This document shows positions 47,157 to 56,345 of a DNA stretch of 64,000 bases, in pieces (the first letter of the stretch is position 1; the number at the start of each line of letters is the position of its first letter). A program made the translations under genes and the position numbers. The notes below the pieces were generated by a model. The model was not told where the DNA came from and ran no database searches. It saw nothing but the letters and a program-made list of their open reading frames with translations. Source of the DNA: CAMAVH01 sp964628235. GTDB taxonomy: Bacteria > Pseudomonadota > Alphaproteobacteria > SMXQ01. The stretch is from positions 1 to 64,000 of the forward strand of contig CAZVLU010000006.1 in assembly GCA_964628235.1 (NCBI GenBank), read 5' to 3'.

Positions 47157-48260
47157 ATGCAACTCGCTCAAGCCGCGATCGGCCGGGATAATAACTACAA
47201 TCTGATTCGCATGCTCGCGGCCATCGCGGTGATGGTGAGCCATAGCTTCGCCTTGAGCACGGGCCGACCGGAGACGCAGCCGCTACAGGCGAGCCTCGGC
47301 ATGGATATCGGCAACATGGCGGTCGATGTCTTCTTCATCGCCAGCGGCTTTCTGGTGACGGCCAGCTTGCTCGCGCGCCGCAGCGCGCTGGAATTCTTCT
47401 GGGCGCGCATCCTGCGTATCTACCCAGCGTTGATCGTCGTCGTGCTGCTGACCGTCTTCGGCCTCGGCGCTGTCATGACGACGCTGCCGCTCGCCGACTA
47501 TTTCACCCATTCGCGCACCTACCTCTATCTAGCGAAATCCTCGACATTGATCTGGGGCGTCGCCTATCTGCTGCCTGGCGTATTCGAGGCCAATCCTTAT
47601 CCAGGCGCGGTCAACGGCTCGTTATGGACGATGCCGTTCGAGATTCGCATGTATACCTATCTCGTCGTCGCCTGGAGCCTTTTGCTGCTGACGAAGGCGC
47701 GTCAATCGCGCCTGTTCCGAATCGCCGTCGTCGCAAGCTGCGTCATCGCCGGCACCCTCGTGTTGCGCGAGCATTTCATCTTGGGGAAACAGAGTAAGGG
47801 TCTGCATCTCTTCTTCATGTTCTTCACCGGCGCGGCCTTTCAGTTGCTGAAGGATCACATCCGGCTTAGCCATGCGGTTTTCGTGCTGGCGTTCGCGGCT
47901 CTCGTCGTCGCCGGCTTCATTAACCGCGATCTGTTCTTTGTGGTTTACATCGCAACCGTGGCCTATGTGCTCTTCTACCTCGCCTACGTGCCGGCCGGAC
48001 GCTTGCGGTCCTACAATCGTGCCGGTGATTATTCCTACGGCTATTACATCTACGCCTTCCCCATCCAGCAAACGATGGCGGCCGCCATCCCCGGCATTAG
48101 CGTGTGGGGCATGGCATTAAGCGCCGGAGTCGCTACGCTCGTCTGCGCGATTCTCTCTTGGCATCTGATTGAGCGCCGAGCGCTTGCCGCGAAAGACGGT
48201 TGCGCCGCCGCGACGCGGCGCGCGCTGCGTCTGAAGCCGACCGAGACTTCGTTGCGTTAA
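47157..48260 (+). CDS. Acyltransferase 3 family membrane protein
   Basis: This 367-residue integral membrane protein has about ten helices. The family N-terminus NLIRMLAAIAVMVSHSFALS carries the catalytic His. SGFLVTASLLARRSALEFFWARILRIYPAL is the conserved second region, here cited for description. Such enzymes O-acylate surface sugars or peptides. It is the only envelope-modifying gene at this spot, and its codon use looks somewhat less GC-rich than that of ychF. The acceptor is unknown. Confidence 0.88.
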   Translation: MQLAQAAIGRDNNYNLIRMLAAIAVMVSHSFALSTGRPETQPLQASLGMDIGNMAVDVFFIASGFLVTASLLARRSALEFFWARILRIYPALIVVVLLTVFGLGAVMTTLPLADYFTHSRTYLYLAKSSTLIWGVAYLLPGVFEANPYPGAVNGSLWTMPFEIRMYTYLVVAWSLLLLTKARQSRLFRIAVVASCVIAGTLVLREHFILGKQSKGLHLFFMFFTGAAFQLLKDHIRLSHAVFVLAFAALVVAGFINRDLFFVVYIATVAYVLFYLAYVPAGRLRSYNRAGDYSYGYYIYAFPIQQTMAAAIPGISVWGMALSAGVATLVCAILSWHLIERRALAAKDGCAAATRRALRLKPTETSLR

Positions 48261-48317
48261 CGCATCTAGCCAAGCTCATTCGCGCTGAATTCTTCTAGGA
48301 ACTGGATATTTTTATAT

Positions 48318-49304
48318 TCAGCCATTCAGCATCTCGCGGATTTTTTGCGCGATTTGCCGTTCGTTCGGCACGACCAAAGGCTCCAAAGCCGTGTTGCAAG
48401 GGATGAGCACGGCGGGGGCTGCAAGGCGCGCGACCGGCGCATCGAGATAGTCGAAAGCATGTTCGGAGATGGTGGCGGCGATTTCGCCGGTGATGCCGTA
48501 ATCGAGATGGCCGGCGTCCGTCACCAGGGCGCGCGAGGTTTTGCGCACCGACGCCAAGATCGTCTCGCGGTCGAGCGGCAAGATGGTGCGCGGATCGACG
48601 ATCTCGACCTCGATGCCCTCGGCGGCCAGGATGTCAGCCGCTTTGAGCGCGATCTGCACCATGCGCGAGACGGCGACGATGGTGACGTCGCGGCCCTCGC
48701 GCACCACCTTGGCCTTGCCGAGCGGCACGATCACGTCGCCCTCAGGGATAGCGCCCTTGATATTGTAGGTCGTACGGTCCTCGATGAAGACCACCGGATT
48801 GTTGTCGCGGATCGCCGCCTTCATCAGCCCCTTGGCGTCCGCCGCCGACTGCGGCATGACGACCTTGAGGCCCGGCACATGGGCGACCCAGGCGTGGAAG
48901 CTCTGCGAATGCTGCGGGCCGAGATTGCCGCCGACGCCGACCGCCGTGCGCAGCACCAGCGGCACAGTGTAGCCGCCCGCCGACATGTAATGGATCTTGG
49001 CCGCCTGATTGACGAGTTGATCCATCACCAGGGTGATGAAATCGCCGAACATCACCTCGACCACCGGGCGCAGGCCGGCCATGGCGGCGCCCACCGTCAT
49101 GCCGAAGATGGCCGGTTCGGAGATCGGCGTGTCGACGACGCGGGCCTCGCCGAACTTGTCGAACAGGCCCTTGGTCTGGCCGAACACGCCGCCGGCAGTG
49201 CCGACATCCTCGCCGATGATGCAGACGCGGTCGTCGTGCGCCATTTCCTCGAATAAGCCTTCGAGGATGGCATCCTTCACCGTGAGCATCTTCTCATTCG
49301 GCAT
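48318..49304 (-). CDS. 2-oxoacid dehydrogenase E1 component, beta subunit (set 1)
   Basis: The 328-residue transketolase-like subunit pairs with the alpha subunit encoded just upstream. Typical PDH/acetoin-type E1-beta segments are IGEDVGTAGGVFGQTKGL, ISEPAIFGMTVGAAMAGLRP, GGNLGPQHSQSFHAW and VVDPRTILPLDRETI. The ATG at 49304 overlaps the alpha-subunit stop by 11 bases. No E2 or E3 gene follows, so the complex must take them from elsewhere. Confidence 0.9.
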   Translation of the reverse strand: MPNEKMLTVKDAILEGLFEEMAHDDRVCIIGEDVGTAGGVFGQTKGLFDKFGEARVVDTPISEPAIFGMTVGAAMAGLRPVVEVMFGDFITLVMDQLVNQAAKIHYMSAGGYTVPLVLRTAVGVGGNLGPQHSQSFHAWVAHVPGLKVVMPQSAADAKGLMKAAIRDNNPVVFIEDRTTYNIKGAIPEGDVIVPLGKAKVVREGRDVTIVAVSRMVQIALKAADILAAEGIEVEIVDPRTILPLDRETILASVRKTSRALVTDAGHLDYGITGEIAATISEHAFDYLDAPVARLAAPAVLIPCNTALEPLVVPNERQIAQKIREMLNG

Positions 49305-50307
49305 AAAGATGCTCCATGAGATCGGCCGCGCTCGGCGCATCGAGCTTGCGCGCGGCGTCGGCGGCCTGGGCCACCGCCGCCTTGGCCTCCTCGGCGATGC
49401 TGTCGAGCTGCGCCTGCGTCGCCTGCTTCTTGGCGACCAATTTGCGCGCCAACTGCGCGATCGGGTCGCGCTTGCGCCAGGCTTTGGTTGCGGTGTCTTC
49501 CTTGTAGTCCTGCTTATCGCCGACATGATGGCCGCTGTAGCGCCAAGTGGCGCAGATCAGGAAGCTCGGCCCCTTGCCGGCGCGCGCCCGCGCCACCGCT
49601 TTGGCGGCAGCTTTCTGCACCGCCAGCACATCCATGCCGTCGATATGCTCGGAGGGGATGGCAAAGGCCTTGCCGCGGTCGGCGATGTCTTTGCCCGCCG
49701 TCACGTCGTCGATGCTGGTGAACTCGCCGAAGCCGTTGTTCTCGCAGACGAACAGCACCGGCAGGTTCCAGATCGCCGCCATGTTCATCGCTTCGAACAT
49801 GATGCCCTGATTGAGCACGCCGTCGCCGAAGAAGCTGACGGCGACTTGGCCGGTTTTGCGCAGCTTGGCGGTGAGCGCCGCGCCGGCCGCGAGCGGCACC
49901 GAGCCGCCGACGATGCCGGTGGTGCCGAGATTGCCGTTGGCCGGATCGAAGATATGCATCGAGCCGCCGCGCCCCAAGCCGTAGCCGGCGCGCTTGCCGA
50001 GCAGCTCGGCGAACAGGCGTTCGAGATCGCCGCCCTTGGCGACGCAATGGCCATGGCCGCGATGATGGCTGGCGATGAAATCGCTTTGCGTTAACTCGGC
50101 GCAAACGCCGGCGGCGACCGCTTCCTGGCCCATGTAGAGATGCACGAGGCCGGGAATATGCCCGCCGAGGAACAGGCGCTGCACGGTTTCCTCGAAGGCG
50201 CGAATCGTCGCCATGGTGCGATAGAGCGCGAGCGGCGAACCGGCATCATTGCGCAGCTTCGCCTTCGCGGACGTCTTCTCGGATGTGACGGCCTTCGCAC
50301 GCGCCAT
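49294..50307 (-). CDS. 2-oxoacid dehydrogenase E1 component, alpha subunit (set 1)
   Basis: The 337-residue thiamine-diphosphate subunit shows HIPGLVHLYMGQEAVAAGVC, FIASHHRGHGHCVAKG, GRGGSMHIFDP and the TPP motif FFGDGVLNQG through VLFVCENNGFGEF. It is close to pyruvate or acetoin dehydrogenase E1-alpha. The substrate is probably a short 2-oxoacid or acetoin. It is divergent from a second E1 pair that starts 290 bases away. Confidence 0.9.
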   Translation of the reverse strand: MARAKAVTSEKTSAKAKLRNDAGSPLALYRTMATIRAFEETVQRLFLGGHIPGLVHLYMGQEAVAAGVCAELTQSDFIASHHRGHGHCVAKGGDLERLFAELLGKRAGYGLGRGGSMHIFDPANGNLGTTGIVGGSVPLAAGAALTAKLRKTGQVAVSFFGDGVLNQGIMFEAMNMAAIWNLPVLFVCENNGFGEFTSIDDVTAGKDIADRGKAFAIPSEHIDGMDVLAVQKAAAKAVARARAGKGPSFLICATWRYSGHHVGDKQDYKEDTATKAWRKRDPIAQLARKLVAKKQATQAQLDSIAEEAKAAVAQAADAARKLDAPSAADLMEHLYAE

Positions 50308-50597
50308 CGGTCGTCCACGCCTCCCGTGCGTTTCTTTTATCGGCTTGTTTGCGATGAGCCTAACGGCTTTCGCCGCATCCGGCCAGCCGACGATTCGACA
50401 AGCCAATAGGGGCCTGCCGGTCCCATATTCTTCACAGGCTGTTTCGTTGCATCGCCTATCCGCGATGACAATCGTTTTACCCTTGATGGCAAATTTTCTC
50501 GCTTCTACTGTGAGCGCGCCCAATCAACAAGCGGGCGAACGAACGAGCGCGATAATGAAACGCGCCGCTAAGAAAATGAAGTTCCAGGGAGGACCGC
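50308..50597. promoter_or_regulatory. Divergent control region between the two E1 gene pairs
   Basis: This 290-base gap presumably carries both promoters. The centre (50440-50520) is AT-richer. No operator with clear symmetry was found, and no regulator gene is adjacent. Confidence 0.4.
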
Positions 50598-51587
50598 TTG
50601 AACAAGCAAGAGCGCTTGGCGCTGTTCGAATGCATGCTGCGCATTCGCCGCTTCGAAGAGGACGTCATCCGCCTCGCCATGGCGCATGACTATGTCGGCC
50701 GCCAGCATCTCTACATCGGCGCCGAAGGCGCTGGCGCCGGCGCTTGCTTGGCCCTCGACAAAGCCGATGTCGCCCATACGACGCACCGCAACCATGGCTA
50801 TCTCGTCGCGCGCGGCTCCGACCGCGCCGCCATGTTCGCCGAAGTTTTGGGGCGCGACGGCGGCACCAACAAGGGCCGTGGCGGACCCTGGCATATCTGC
50901 GATCCCGATGTCGGCTTCCATTCGACCTCGGCGATGGTCGGCGGCTCGATCGCTCTGGCGGTCGGCTCGGCTTACGGCCTGATGAAGCAAAAAAGCAAGG
51001 CCATCGCCGTGGCGCATTTCGGCGACGGCACGTTGGATGAGGGCATCGGCTACGAGGCGCTGAATCTCGCCTCTCTGCTCAAGCTCCCCGTGCTCTTCAT
51101 GTGCGAGAACAACGCCAAGCCCGGCCAGCGCCCCTCCTCCATGCTCGCCGCCAAGCATCTTACTCATGTGCCCGCCGCCCTCGACATTCCGACCGTGGTC
51201 GTCAATGGCGCGAATGTCGAAGAGGTGCATGAGGCGGCGATAAAAGCCGTCGCCCATGTGCGCTCGGGCAAAGGCCCGATCTTCCTGCAAGCCGATCTCG
51301 AACGCTGGCCCGGCTCGCATCAGGTCCATGCCGCCTTCCCGACCGGCGTCACTGACATTTCGATGGCCTGGGACGCGAGCAAGATTGAGGGCAAGCATGC
51401 CGATTGGATCAAGACCTACGATCCGATCCTGCTGCAGGCCAAGAAGCTGCTCGCTGAGAACGTGGCGACGCAGGAGGAATTGCTCGCGATCGACAAACGT
51501 GTGACCGCCGACACGCTGAAGGCCCGCGAGACTGCGGAAAAATCTCCCTTCCCTGTGGCGAGCGACGCCGCCAAGCAGTTCGCCTGA
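50598..51587 (+). CDS. 2-oxoacid dehydrogenase E1 component, alpha subunit (set 2)
   Basis: The 329-residue protein starts from TTG, preceded by CAGGGAGG, and reads MNKQERLALFECMLRIRRFE. The TPP motif is HFGDGTLDEG through LFMCENNAKPGQ. The active-site stretch is THRNHGYLVARG rather than the usual HRGHGH. GRGGPWHICDPDVGFHSTSA replaces the usual loop. It is clearly diverged from set 1. The beta gene follows after 12 bases. Confidence 0.87.
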   Translation: MNKQERLALFECMLRIRRFEEDVIRLAMAHDYVGRQHLYIGAEGAGAGACLALDKADVAHTTHRNHGYLVARGSDRAAMFAEVLGRDGGTNKGRGGPWHICDPDVGFHSTSAMVGGSIALAVGSAYGLMKQKSKAIAVAHFGDGTLDEGIGYEALNLASLLKLPVLFMCENNAKPGQRPSSMLAAKHLTHVPAALDIPTVVVNGANVEEVHEAAIKAVAHVRSGKGPIFLQADLERWPGSHQVHAAFPTGVTDISMAWDASKIEGKHADWIKTYDPILLQAKKLLAENVATQEELLAIDKRVTADTLKARETAEKSPFPVASDAAKQFA

Positions 51588-51599
51588 GGAGCCGGCATC

Positions 51600-52568
51600 A
51601 TGACCCAAATGAATTTCGCCGAAGCTCTGGTCGATGCGCTCTGCGTGGCGATGGACGCCGACCCCAAAGTCTCGATCATCGGTCGCGGCATTTCCGGCCA
51701 TGGCGCCGAAGCCGCCGCCGACAAGCGCCTGGCGTCTTACGGCGACCGCGTGCTCGATCCGCCGACCTCGGAAGCCGCCGTCGCCATGCTGGCGCTCGGC
51801 GCGTCGATGACGGGCCTGCGCATGTTCCATCACTTCGGCAGCGGCGTCTTCGCCTTCGAAGCGTGGAATCAAGTGGTCAACGAAGCCGCCAACGCGCGCT
51901 ACATGTCGGGCGGCCGGCTCAAATCGCCGGTGACCTATTGCATGTTTCACGGTCTGCGCCAGGGCGGCGGGCCGCAGCATTCGGCGAGCCTGCACGGCGG
52001 ATACGCGCACAATCCCGGGCTCGAAGTCGTCCTGCCGGCGACGCCGGCCGATGCCAAGGGCCTGACGCTCAGCGCGCTCTACAGCGACAACGCCACCGTC
52101 ATGCTGGTGCATCCGACGCTACTCGCCCTGCGCGCCGATGTGCCGGGCGGCGATTACCGTGTGCCGTTCGGCAAGGCTGCCGTGCATCGCCCGGGCAAGG
52201 ACGTCACCATCGTCGCCCTCTCACGACAGGTGACGGAGTCTTTGAAAGCCGCCGCGATCTTGGCCAAGGAGGGCATCGACGCCGAAGTGGTCGATCCGCG
52301 CACACTGGTGCCGCTCGACGAGGCCGGCATCCTTGCCTCGGTCGCCAAGACCGGACGCCTCGTCGTCGCCGATGAAGGCCCCAGTTTCGGCAGCGCCGCG
52401 GAGATCGCCGCGATAGTCGCCGAAAAAGGCTTCCGTTCCTTGAAAGCCCCCATCGCCCGCGTGACCCGTCCCCACTCGCCGGTGCCGTTCAGCCCCGAAA
52501 TGGAAGCTTTTATGACTCCGGACGCGGAAAAAATCGCCGCGGCGGCACGGCGGACTGTTGCCGCGTAA
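51600..52568 (+). CDS. 2-oxoacid dehydrogenase E1 component, beta subunit (set 2)
   Basis: The 322-residue partner of the preceding gene starts MTQMNFAEALVDALCVAM. Family segments are IIGRGISGHGAEAAADKRL (where IGEDVG is usual), PPTSEAAVAMLALGASMTGLR, GGGPQHSASLHGGYAHNPGL and VVDPRTLVPLDEAGI. The changed first motif again separates it from set 1. The substrate is unknown; neither E2 nor E3 is near. Confidence 0.87.
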   Translation: MTQMNFAEALVDALCVAMDADPKVSIIGRGISGHGAEAAADKRLASYGDRVLDPPTSEAAVAMLALGASMTGLRMFHHFGSGVFAFEAWNQVVNEAANARYMSGGRLKSPVTYCMFHGLRQGGGPQHSASLHGGYAHNPGLEVVLPATPADAKGLTLSALYSDNATVMLVHPTLLALRADVPGGDYRVPFGKAAVHRPGKDVTIVALSRQVTESLKAAAILAKEGIDAEVVDPRTLVPLDEAGILASVAKTGRLVVADEGPSFGSAAEIAAIVAEKGFRSLKAPIARVTRPHSPVPFSPEMEAFMTPDAEKIAAAARRTVAA

Positions 52569-52694
52569 GGGGTTTCGGGTAGTCTGCTGGCCCGCGCGCG
52601 ACATGCGCTAGGCGGCGCGTTCGGCGCCACGAAATTACAAGAACGGCCAGCCGGTTCACGGCGGCCACAGGGACCATCAGGAAAGGACCAAAAT

Positions 52695-53363
52695 ATGGGC
52701 AGCATGATTCAACTGACCGCGTCGGACGGCCACAAGTTCGGTGCCTACAAGGCCGAACCGTCGGGCAAGGCGAAGGGCGGCATCGTCCTGATTCAGGAAA
52801 TCTTCGGCGCCAACAAGCATATCCGCGCCGTGGCCGACGGCTACGCCAAGGACGGCTATCTGGTGATCGCGCCGGCGCTGTTCGACCGTGTCTCGCCCGA
52901 CATGCAGCTCGGCTACGGCCCGGAAGATCAGGAGAAGGGCAAGGCGACCCGCGCCCAGCTGAAGTGGGACGCCGTGCTGGCCGATACCCAGGCCGCCTAT
53001 GAAGCCGCGAAGGTTGCCGGCAAGGTCGCCATCATCGGCTATTGCTTCGGCGGCTCGGTCGCCTGGCTCGGCGCGACGCGCCTCAGCTTCGACGCCTCGG
53101 TCGCCTATTACGGCGGCAACGTCGCCGACTTCGCCGAGGAAAAGCCGAAGTGCCCGACGATCCTGCACAACGGCACCGAGGACAAAGGCATCCCGATGGA
53201 AAAGGTCGAGAAGATCAAGGCCGCCCGTCCGGAAGTGACCGTCTACACCTACGAAGGCGCAGGCCACGGCTTCAACTGCGACGAGCGCGGCAGCTGGCAC
53301 GAAGCCTCTGCCAAGCTCGCCCGCCAGCGCACCCTCGACTTCCTCGCCAAGCACATCGGCTGA
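52695..53363 (+). CDS. Dienelactone hydrolase family protein
   Basis: The 222-residue alpha/beta hydrolase has a Cys nucleophile in IIGYCFGGSVAW (about residue 117), an Asp in NGTEDKGIP and a His in GAGHGFNCDE, the Cys-Asp-His triad of dienelactone hydrolase. The oxyanion region QEIFGANKHIRAVADGYA is also typical. It may take part in chlorocatechol-type or other lactone degradation. A terminator follows directly. It could belong with the catabolic genes beyond 53.4 kb, but it is separated by its terminator. Confidence 0.9.
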   Translation: MGSMIQLTASDGHKFGAYKAEPSGKAKGGIVLIQEIFGANKHIRAVADGYAKDGYLVIAPALFDRVSPDMQLGYGPEDQEKGKATRAQLKWDAVLADTQAAYEAAKVAGKVAIIGYCFGGSVAWLGATRLSFDASVAYYGGNVADFAEEKPKCPTILHNGTEDKGIPMEKVEKIKAARPEVTVYTYEGAGHGFNCDERGSWHEASAKLARQRTLDFLAKHIG

Positions 53364-53382
53364 GCGACGTTCGATAGAAACA

Positions 53383-53416
53383 AGAACGGCGGCCTCGCGA
53401 GGGGCCGCCGTTTTTT
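53383..53416 (+). terminator. Intrinsic terminator after dienelactone hydrolase gene
   Basis: AACGGCGGCC-tcgcgag-GGGCCGCCGTTTTTT starts about 20 bases after the stop codon. Confidence 0.9.
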
Positions 53417-53454
53417 ATTTGCGCGCTGCAATAGTCAGCGCAGAGCCATGCCTG

Positions 53455-53892
53455 TCAGATCGTCCCGCTCCGCATGCGCTCTTTATTCGCTTTTGTGAAG
53501 TAGTCCTTGTTGTTGATCGCGCCCTTGCCCTGGACGACGATCTGATCGCCTGGCGCCTTCACCTGATAGAGGATGGCCATCTCGTCGCTCTCGTTGTGGA
53601 GCTGATAATATTGGTCGGCCGGCACCAATACGCACATGCCCGCCGTCAGGTGATGGACGACCGGCTCGGCGCTTTCATTCTCTTTGGTGCGCACAGTCAT
53701 CTTGCCCTCGAAGCAGAGAAACGACTGCGACGAGCCTTTGTGATAGTGGAACTCGTTCTGCGAGCCCGGCGGCATCAAATTCAGAGCGATCAGCAGGTCG
53801 CCGACCTGCGACAACAGCACGCGGCCATGCGGGCCTTTGGTCTCGATATGGCTGTCGATCGATTCGCGGATCTTGCTGACAAGGGCTGCCAT
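53455..53892 (-). CDS. Cupin domain protein
   Basis: The 145-residue single cupin has motif 1 around NEFHYHKGSSQSFLCFEGKM (His49, His51) and motif 2 around GMCVLVPADQYYQLHN. It lies ten bases downstream of the solute-binding protein gene on the same strand, so the two are probably one operon. It could be a small dioxygenase, isomerase or binding protein for the imported compound. The function is unknown. Confidence 0.82.
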   Translation of the reverse strand: MAALVSKIRESIDSHIETKGPHGRVLLSQVGDLLIALNLMPPGSQNEFHYHKGSSQSFLCFEGKMTVRTKENESAEPVVHHLTAGMCVLVPADQYYQLHNESDEMAILYQVKAPGDQIVVQGKGAINNKDYFTKANKERMRSGTI

Positions 53893-53902
53893 GATTCCCT
53901 CC

Positions 53903-55084
53903 TTACTTGCCCGGCCCGCCGAGCGCGTATTTGTTCCACATCTTGAGGAACTTCTCGGTCGCTGGCTGATCGTTGAAGTTGATCAGCTCGCGGCCCTTCA
54001 CCGCGTCGGGGAATATCCAGTAATCGTCGCTCTGCAGATCCTTGTGGATCGGCAAGGCTTGGAACACGGCAAGCTGGGCGATCTGGCCTTCCTTGCTCAG
54101 CACCCAATTCACATAGAGCTTGGCCGCCGCCATGTTCGGCGTGCCGCGGAAGATCGTCAGGTTCGGCCTCTCGACGGGCACGATGTCCTGCGGGCAATAC
54201 CATTTGACCGAGCTGCCCTTGTCCATCAGCTCCTTGATGCGCTCCGGATAGGCCGGGATCGAGACGTAATTCTCGCCGGCGCCGACCAAGCTCATGGCGG
54301 CGTTCAGGCCTTCGCGGCGCACTTGCGGCTGCAGCTTGACGAAGAAATCGTCGAGATAGGTCGTCGCCCATTCCTCGCCGAACTTGCCCCACAGCGGCAT
54401 GAACCACAGGTGCGGCAGCATCACCACGCCGATGCGGCCATTGGCGAGGATCGACGTGTTGGGCAAATCCTTCCAGGTCTTCGGCATCTGGTCTTCGCGG
54501 ACCAGCGTCGGATTGTAAGCCATGCAATAGGGCCGCTGGCGAAAGCTGATGGCGATGCCGCCCTCGGCATGGCTGCCTTCGAGAGCCACGTTGAAGGTCG
54601 GCAGATCGCGCATGTCGGTCGCGGCATTGGCGGCGATGAACTCGCTGAGCGAGCCGTCCATGCTGCGCACCACATCCATCAGGTAGCGCCCCTCGCGGAA
54701 GGCCAGCAGCGGACGGATCACCCGCTCGTTGGCGCTGCCGCGCTGGAACTGCACCTTCAAAAAGGGATAACGCTCGAGGAAGGGCTTGATCATTTGGGCG
54801 TGCAGCGGCGGCTCTTCCGAGCCGCCGACGCGCACCGTCGGATTCTTGCGCGCGTCGTCGATCCAGGCTTGCGGCACCGCCAGCTCTTTATCGAGGCCCG
54901 CGAGCTTGTCCTCGCCGAAATTCAGTTGCTTGAGAAATTCCTGCGTGCTTTTCGGCAAGTCGGCGGCTTGGCTGGCCCACAGGGGCGCCATCGCCGCGGC
55001 GGCGCTCAAGCCGGCGGCCAACAACATTCGGCTCGCGCAACGATTGGCCCAATGACGGGGGGCCCAAGAATGCGAATGGGTCAT
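53903..55084 (-). CDS. ABC transporter periplasmic solute-binding protein
   Basis: The 393-residue protein has a signal peptide ending near residue 41 (LWASQA). It has the type of fold found in Fe(III)/polyamine-type binding proteins: NPTVRVGGSEEPPLHAQMI, FLERYPFLKVQF, IAISFRQRPYCMAYNP and NMAAAKLYVNWVLSKEGQ. The matching fused permease is encoded at 57542 on the other strand. No ATP-binding subunit is in the window. The ligand is unknown; the neighbouring oxygenases suggest an organic acid rather than iron. Confidence 0.88.
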   Translation of the reverse strand: MTHSHSWAPRHWANRCASRMLLAAGLSAAAAMAPLWASQAADLPKSTQEFLKQLNFGEDKLAGLDKELAVPQAWIDDARKNPTVRVGGSEEPPLHAQMIKPFLERYPFLKVQFQRGSANERVIRPLLAFREGRYLMDVVRSMDGSLSEFIAANAATDMRDLPTFNVALEGSHAEGGIAISFRQRPYCMAYNPTLVREDQMPKTWKDLPNTSILANGRIGVVMLPHLWFMPLWGKFGEEWATTYLDDFFVKLQPQVRREGLNAAMSLVGAGENYVSIPAYPERIKELMDKGSSVKWYCPQDIVPVERPNLTIFRGTPNMAAAKLYVNWVLSKEGQIAQLAVFQALPIHKDLQSDDYWIFPDAVKGRELINFNDQPATEKFLKMWNKYALGGPGK

Positions 55085-55186
55085 GATCTCTCTCCCTGAC
55101 GTTTTTTATCGCTGCGCGATTGCGTTTCGCGCTTGGCTTTCGGCGAGCATGGGGCAATTGTTTGGGAGCCGCTACCGGGAGAATTG

Positions 55187-55201
55187 GAATAACTGATATT
55201 C
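55187..55201. promoter_or_regulatory. LysR-type operator, GAATA-N5-TATTC (site 1)
   Basis: GAATAACTGATATTC lies 29 bases before the LysR gene and about 100 bases before the divergent solute-binding protein gene. An identical arm pair occurs at 56198-56212 in front of the Rieske gene. Confidence 0.7.
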
Positions 55202-55229
55202 TGGCGCGGCACGGGGACGGCACAGCATC

Positions 55230-56180
55230 ATGGAATACATCAGCGATCTGCGCGCCTTTCTCAAGGTCGTGGAAAAACAGAACTTCAGCGGCGCGGCCGC
55301 GGCGCTCGGCATGTCGCAATCGGCGGTGAGCAAGCGCATCTCGCGGCTGGAAAGCAGCCTCGGCGTGCAATTGCTCAAGCGCTCGACGCGCCATCTCGCG
55401 GTCACCGAAGCCGGCGCCGAATTCCACGCCCATGCCGAACGCATCCTGATCGCCCTCGACGAAGCGCAGCGTTCGACCACCGCCGCGCAAGCCACGCTCA
55501 GCGGCCGCCTGCGCGTTCATTCCACGCTCGGCCTCGGCCAGAGCCTGATGGCCCCGGCGGTCGCCGAATTCATCGCCCGGCATCCCGATGTCGGCGTCGA
55601 TCTGGTGCTGGCGCCCTCGAGCGCGATCAACTTGATCCAGCAGGACGTCGACGTCACCATCCGCCTATCGAACGAACGCGAAGCGCTGCAGCACAGCAGC
55701 AGCGTTGATCGCCGCATTATCGGCGCAGTGCGCTATCTGATCTGCGCCGCGCCGAGCTATTTCGCCCGCGCCGGCCTGCCCATGACGCCGCAGGACTTGG
55801 CCGAGCACAATTGCCTAATTCTCGCGATTCCGCCGTCGGCCGATCTGTGGCATTTCACCGGCCCCAAGGGCACCTATACGGTGCGGGTCGCCGGCAATTA
55901 CAGCAGCAACAGCGGCGCCGCGCTCTATGACGCGCTGATCCAGGGCAACGGCGTCGCGCAGATTCTCGAGTATGCCGCCGCCGACGACCTCGCCCAGGGC
56001 CGGCTGCAGACCATCTTCGCCGACACGACACGCGCCAAACGATTCATTCTCGCCTATTACCCGCGCTCGGCGACGGTGCCCAAGCGGATCGAGCTATTTC
56101 TCGATTTCCTCACCGACTATCTTGAGCGCAAGCTCGGCGCGCCGGCCTTGGCGCACAACGGCAAGAGCGGCCGCGTTTAG
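55230..56180 (+). CDS. LysR family regulator of the transport/oxygenase module
   Basis: The 316-residue LysR-type protein starts MEYISDLRAFLKVVEKQNFS, with helix-turn-helix LGMSQSAVSKRISRLESSLG. The effector domain begins near residue 90. It sits between the divergent binding-protein operon and the Rieske/permease operon. The repeated dyad GAATA-N5-TATTC before itself and before the Rieske gene makes it the likely regulator of both. Confidence 0.92.
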   Translation: MEYISDLRAFLKVVEKQNFSGAAAALGMSQSAVSKRISRLESSLGVQLLKRSTRHLAVTEAGAEFHAHAERILIALDEAQRSTTAAQATLSGRLRVHSTLGLGQSLMAPAVAEFIARHPDVGVDLVLAPSSAINLIQQDVDVTIRLSNEREALQHSSSVDRRIIGAVRYLICAAPSYFARAGLPMTPQDLAEHNCLILAIPPSADLWHFTGPKGTYTVRVAGNYSSNSGAALYDALIQGNGVAQILEYAAADDLAQGRLQTIFADTTRAKRFILAYYPRSATVPKRIELFLDFLTDYLERKLGAPALAHNGKSGRV

Positions 56181-56197
56181 CCGTCTCGGCCTAGACG

Positions 56198-56212
56198 GAA
56201 TAAGTATTATTC
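56198..56212. promoter_or_regulatory. LysR-type operator, GAATA-N5-TATTC (site 2)
   Basis: GAATAAGTATTATTC lies about 134 bases upstream of the Rieske oxygenase start, with arms identical to those at 55187-55201. Confidence 0.7.
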
Positions 56213-56345
56213 ATTCTTCGCGGTTTACGCCTCTGGCCGACGCTCCTAGTCTCGCGCCAATAGCGATTAAAAAATGCGCCCGCCAACGAGGCGCCAAGAC
56301 AGAAAAAACGCGCGGCATCGCCGCCGTACAGGGAGAGAGAGCGCC

